Source: JAOPZW01 sp963807305
Lineage (GTDB): Bacteria; Actinomycetota; Thermoleophilia; Solirubrobacterales; Solirubrobacteraceae
Assembly: GCA_963807305.1 (NCBI GenBank)
Contig: CAWEBN010000014.1
Location: forward strand, 62,001 to 126,000
Reading direction: 5' to 3'
DNA: 64,000 nucleotides
Within the stretch, counting starts at the first letter, position 1, and each line of letters opens with the position of its first letter. Below are positions 61,418 to 64,000 of this stretch, in pieces. A program made the position numbers and the translations under genes. The notes below the pieces were generated by a model that was given only the letters and a program-made list of their open reading frames with translations, ran no database searches and was not told the DNA's origin.

Positions 61418-62040
61418 TCATGGAAGCCCGAACTCGGCGACCGCGGGGTCGGCCGGGGGCGCCGGCGGCGTGCGCCGCTTCGGCCGCGGTGGCCGCTCCC
61501 TCGCCGCTTCCGGTGCGCTCCGTTGCGCCGGCGCGTCCGGCTCCGCCCCCACAGGCCGCTCTGCCCGAGCCCGCCGCTCCGCCTCCGCGCGCCCGTCCCT
61601 CGCGCCCTCTGCTCCGCCGCTGCCTTCTGCTCTCGCCGCCCCCTCGCCGCCCGCCGCTCCACGCGCGCCTGCCGCTCCGCCCTCGCGCGCCGCTCCCTCG
61701 CCGCCCGCTGCTCCGCCCGCGCCCGCCGCTCCGCGCGCGCGTGCCGCTCCACCCGCGCCTCTCGCTCCACCCGCGCCCGCCGCTCCACCCGCGCCCGCCC
61801 CTCCACCCGGGCGCGCCGCTTCCCCGCCTCACCCGGATTCGCCCCACGCGACCCACTGCCCGCCGGCCTCGCTGGACCGCGCTGCGCAGGCGCCAGGGGC
61901 ATCGCCGTGGCCGGCGGCAGCCGGGGCGCACGGCCGCTCAGCCGCGGCCACGCGACGACCACGAGCGCGAGCGCGACGAGCCCCGCGAGCCGGGCCACGT
62001 TGTCCCAGCGGATCCTGCGCCACACGCCGTCGGGACCCAT
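61418..62040 (-). CDS. Membrane-anchored Arg/Glu/Ala-rich protein, frame-shifted near 61603
   Basis: From ATG 62040: a cytoplasmic start, one membrane segment (about residues 16-33) and a long helical stretch of repeats such as RARVERRARVER and RARAEQRAARE, probably a coiled coil. In the given frame the repeats degrade near 61603. Two bases over, they continue (RAEAERRARAER) into a Pro-rich end, AVAEFGLP-stop at 61418-61420. A two-base insertion in the GCGCG run at 61601-61605 fits. Function unknown; it lies beside rpsF on the opposite strand. Confidence 0.55.
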
Positions 62041-62120
62041 CGCGCCTGCTAGGCGGCCGGCGCCGGGCCTTCGCCCCCTGCTATCTTCCGCCGCCGCCGT
62101 CCATGGTCGGCGAACCTCTC

Positions 62121-62558
62121 ATGGCTGCACCTGAACCCCTTTACGACCTCGTCCTGATGCTCGACACGAGCGCACCCGAGGACCAGCGCAAGAAGGTCCT
62201 CGCCGACACCGAGGCAGCGATCTCGTCGGGCGGCTCGATCGTGAGCGATCACGACTGGGGCACCCGTGCCCTGGCCTATGAGATCCGCCACCGCACGGAC
62301 GCCGAGTACCACCTGCTGCAGTTCCACGGCTCGCCCGAGCTGCTGGCCAACCTGCAGCGCACGCTGCGGATCGCCGACGGCGTCCTTCGGTTCCGAATCG
62401 TGAAGCTCGCCCCGGGCACGCCCGCCCCGACCGAGCTGCCGCGCGCCGAGGCGCCTGCCGCCGCACCTGCGCCGTCCGCGGAGCGCCCGCCGGCCCCCGC
62501 GCCCGAGCCGGACGCCGCCGAGGCCGAGGCCGAGGCCGAAGCGCCTTCCGCCGCCTAG
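62121..62558 (+). CDS. rpsF: Ribosomal protein bS6 with acidic tail
   Basis: The 145-residue protein has the S6 fold pattern: LYDLVLMLDTSAPED, WGTRALAYEIRHRTDAEYHLLQF and LRIADGVLRFRIVKL. A 45-residue Ala/Pro/Glu tail follows, longer than in E. coli. ATG 62121 is chosen over ATG 62103 to give the usual short N-terminus; neither has a clear ribosome site. It binds bS18 on the 30S platform. Confidence 0.93.
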   Translation: MAAPEPLYDLVLMLDTSAPEDQRKKVLADTEAAISSGGSIVSDHDWGTRALAYEIRHRTDAEYHLLQFHGSPELLANLQRTLRIADGVLRFRIVKLAPGTPAPTELPRAEAPAAAPAPSAERPPAPAPEPDAAEAEAEAEAPSAA

Positions 62559-62626
62559 CGGCCGCGGGTTTCCAACGCCTCCGCTGCGACTCTGCAACAA
62601 AAGCGCGGAGAAAGCGGGCTCTTCGC

Positions 62627-62645
62627 CGGGTTCGCTCCGAACCCG
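62627..62645. terminator. Hairpin between rpsF and ssb
   Basis: CGGGTTCG and CGAACCCG form a perfect 8-base stem with loop CTC, 70 bases after rpsF. No T-run follows. It may attenuate or end rpsF transcription before the ssb promoter. Confidence 0.5.
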
Positions 62646-62649
62646 CGTC

Positions 62650-62655
62650 TAGACT
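62650..62655 (+). promoter_or_regulatory. -10 box TAGACT for ssb
   Basis: TAGACT lies directly after the hairpin and 53 bases before the ssb ATG, leaving a leader with the ribosome site GAAGGGAG. Confidence 0.45.
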
Positions 62656-62708
62656 CGATCGCAGACGAGTTCCGCGACGACTGTTCGCCCCCGAAGGGAG
62701 CAACCCCA

Positions 62709-63185
62709 ATGGCAGCCTCAAACATCAACCGGGTGATCATCACCGGCAACCTGACCGCCGATCCTGAGCTGCGCTCGCTGCCGAGCGGCACCTCGATCTG
62801 CAAGCTGCGCGTGGCCTGCAACACGCGCCGCAAGGACAACTCGACCGGCGATTGGGTCGACAAGCCCAACTACTTCGACGTCACGGTGTGGGGCGCGCAG
62901 GGTGAGAACTGCGCCCGTTACCTGTCCAAGGGCCGCCCCGTGGCGATCGACGGGCGCCTGGAGTGGCGCGAGTGGGAGACCCAGGAGGGCGGCAAGCGCC
63001 AGGCGATCGACATCATCGCCGACACCGTCCAGTTCCTCTCGAGCCCGCGCGACGACGCCGGCGGCAACGGCGGCGGCTTCACCCCGCGCTCGGACATCCC
63101 CGCCGACACGGCGGATTTCGCGGCCGCCCCGACGGGCGGCGGCTCGGGGCCGTCGGCTCCGGCCGACGACGACATCCCGTTCTAG
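62709..63185 (+). CDS. ssb: Single-stranded DNA-binding protein
   Basis: The 158-residue SSB has an OB fold (NRVIITGNLTADPELR, FDVTVWGAQGENCARYLSKG, VAIDGRLEWREWE), a Gly-rich linker and the acidic DDDIPF tip that recruits partner proteins such as RarA. GAAGGGAG precedes ATG 62709. Place between rpsF and rpsR is the standard order. Confidence 0.96.
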   Translation: MAASNINRVIITGNLTADPELRSLPSGTSICKLRVACNTRRKDNSTGDWVDKPNYFDVTVWGAQGENCARYLSKGRPVAIDGRLEWREWETQEGGKRQAIDIIADTVQFLSSPRDDAGGNGGGFTPRSDIPADTADFAAAPTGGGSGPSAPADDDIPF

Positions 63186-63197
63186 GCCGGTCGAGCT

Positions 63198-63222
63198 CCC
63201 GCGCCCCGGGGCGGGGCGCGGG
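63198..63222 (+). terminator. Strong GC hairpin after ssb
   Basis: CCCGCGCCCC (63198-63207) pairs perfectly with GGGGCGCGGG (63213-63222), loop GGGGC, 12 bases after the ssb stop. The downstream TCGATT is only weakly T-rich. Likely transcription terminator of ssb. Confidence 0.65.
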
Positions 63223-63364
63223 TCGATTGCGGCTACCGAGCACCGGCGTACCAGCGGCGCCGACAGGGTCTGGTGCGTGATCAGGGCCTGCGGTTGCCGC
63301 GAGGCGTGGAGGGGTACCAAGCGCGCACGCGCCAGGATCGGCGCACGTGCAACAGGGGACCGAG

Positions 63365-63604
63365 ATGGACAAGCACTACCACCACACGCTGATCACCGCA
63401 CTGATCGAGACCATCGCCAGCTGGACGGACGCCGACAAGGACCGGCTTGCGTCGATGCTCGGCGGCCACTGCTATCCCGGTGGGCCGGTCGACCGTCAGG
63501 AGCCGGGCGGGGTCGAGCCGCTGCGCCGCTGGCGTCCCGGCGGGGCAACGCCCTCGCTGCTCGCGTGCTCGTGCCGGCGCGGGCGCTGCCAGATCTGCAA
63601 CTGA
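63365..63604 (+). CDS. Small protein with C-terminal cysteine cluster, unknown
   Basis: A 79-residue protein from ATG 63365 (GTG 63347 is a longer option). The N-terminal half is helical (LITALIETIASWTDADKDRL); the end is CSCRRGRCQICN, a C-x-C-x4-C-x2-C cluster that could bind zinc or iron. It sits between ssb and rpsR, where rplI or nothing is usual. No family recognised. Confidence 0.5.
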   Translation: MDKHYHHTLITALIETIASWTDADKDRLASMLGGHCYPGGPVDRQEPGGVEPLRRWRPGGATPSLLACSCRRGRCQICN

Positions 63605-63646
63605 GCTGCCGGGGACGGTCGCGGCAAACGTGTCACAATGACCGTT

Positions 63647-63666
63647 CGCGCGCCTGCGGGCGCGCG
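63647..63666. promoter_or_regulatory. Hairpin in the rpsR upstream region
   Basis: CGCGCGCC and GGCGCGCG form an 8-base stem with loop TGCG, 34 bases before rpsR. Just upstream ACGGTC (63615-63620) and GACCGT (63640-63645) form a wider inverted repeat. Position would allow a ribosomal protein leader, but I cannot match the known S6:S18-binding motif. Confidence 0.4.
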
Positions 63667-63700
63667 TTCGACTGTTGACGAAGCTTCAGAAGGACACGAC

Positions 63701-64000
63701 GTGGCCAAAGCACGCAGAGCCAAGCCCGCACGGCGGCGCGACAAGAAGGGCGGCCCCGGCTCCGGCCGGCGCAAGTCCTGCCCTTATTGCAAGGACAAGA
63801 TCGAGCAGGTCGACTACAAGGACGTCGCGACCCTGCGCCGGTTCGTGTCCGAGCGCGGCAAGATCCGCTCGCGCCGGATCAGCGGCGCCTGCCGCCGGCA
63901 CCAGAACCAGCTGGCGAAGGCGGTCAAGCGGGCGCGCGAGATCGCGCTGCTGCCCTACGTGAGCGACGCCCGCGAGGAGCGTCCCGAGCGTGGCGGGCGT
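63701..64000 (+). CDS. rpsR: Ribosomal protein bS18, zinc-binding form, cut by window edge
   Basis: GTG 63701 follows GAAGGA by 7 bases. The 100 visible residues have a basic N-terminal extension, KSCPYCKDKIEQVDYKDV with CPYC (the zinc-type S18 of actinobacteria), LRRFVSERGKIRSRRISG and REIALLPY. The usual end is ALLPY, but the frame stays open past it, so a C-terminal extension exists beyond the window. Confidence 0.93.
   Translation, partial: MAKARRAKPARRRDKKGGPGSGRRKSCPYCKDKIEQVDYKDVATLRRFVSERGKIRSRRISGACRRHQNQLAKAVKRAREIALLPYVSDAREERPERGGR

Noticed and set aside
61242..62040. Long forward-strand Ala/Pro/Arg frames leading into rpsF
   Set aside because: Antisense to the R/E/A-rich gene and of random GC-driven composition; the rpsF protein begins at 62121.

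Overview
The window is a contiguous piece of chromosome from a very GC-rich actinobacterium. My best inference is class Thermoleophilia, order Solirubrobacterales (relatives of Conexibacter, Solirubrobacter, Patulibacter). The grounds are extreme G/C at third codon positions, many GTG/TTG starts, dense 1-4 base gene overlaps, promoter -10 boxes 5-13 bases before start codons (a leaderless-transcript signature), cofactor genes of actinobacterial type, and rpsF-ssb-rpsR at the right edge. No 16S gene is present, so the taxon is inference. I see no insertion sequence, prophage, integrase or CRISPR array; this is core housekeeping chromosome.

Layout. 1-13.2 kb: truncated 5'-3' exonuclease, a membrane protein, a reverse-strand operon (methylmalonyl-CoA epimerase, acetyltransferase, PAP2 phosphatase, YchF, hydroxybutyrate dehydrogenase), an FtsH-like protease, a DUF1385 protein, an M20 peptidase, a TauE/SafE permease, RarA, a probably inactive aldehyde dehydrogenase homologue, and UspA. 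13.2-18.1 kb: MocR regulator, AzlC/AzlD exporter facing an XRE-cupin regulator, an SDR and a DUF2236 protein. 18.1-25.8 kb: one long forward operon joining siroheme, molybdopterin, cytochrome c maturation (ccmABCD) and tetrapyrrole synthesis (hemA, hemC, cobA-hemD). 25.8-36.6 kb: SAM hydroxide adenosyltransferase, BirA, a repeat-rich SF2 helicase, TlpA-like thioredoxin, GNAT, MoaD-like protein, formamidase, GalT, Dtd. 36.6-43.4 kb: YbaK and a full peptide ABC transporter in which every gene except dppC is broken by many frame shifts. 43.6-52.6 kb: tRNA-Arg(CCT), pyrE, YbdK-type ligase, L,D-transpeptidase, CPBP protease, HAD phosphatase, MscS, PBP1-type enzyme, infA, thiL. 52.5-64 kb: FlgM-like protein, sortase, a degenerate M28 peptidase homologue, a two-component system with an HtrA protease, TreT and OtsA trehalose enzymes, a frame-shifted Arg/Glu/Ala-rich protein, rpsF-ssb and the start of rpsR.

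The most unusual observations are structural. Two divergent gene pairs share a CATG start, and convergent genes share CTAG stops. About twenty frame breaks are packed into 5 kb of one transporter operon. A histidine kinase appears to start at CTG directly after the response regulator's stop codon. Two enzyme homologues (ALDH and M28) have lost their catalytic residues. Several unexplained hairpin-rich intergenic regions lie between convergent or divergent genes.
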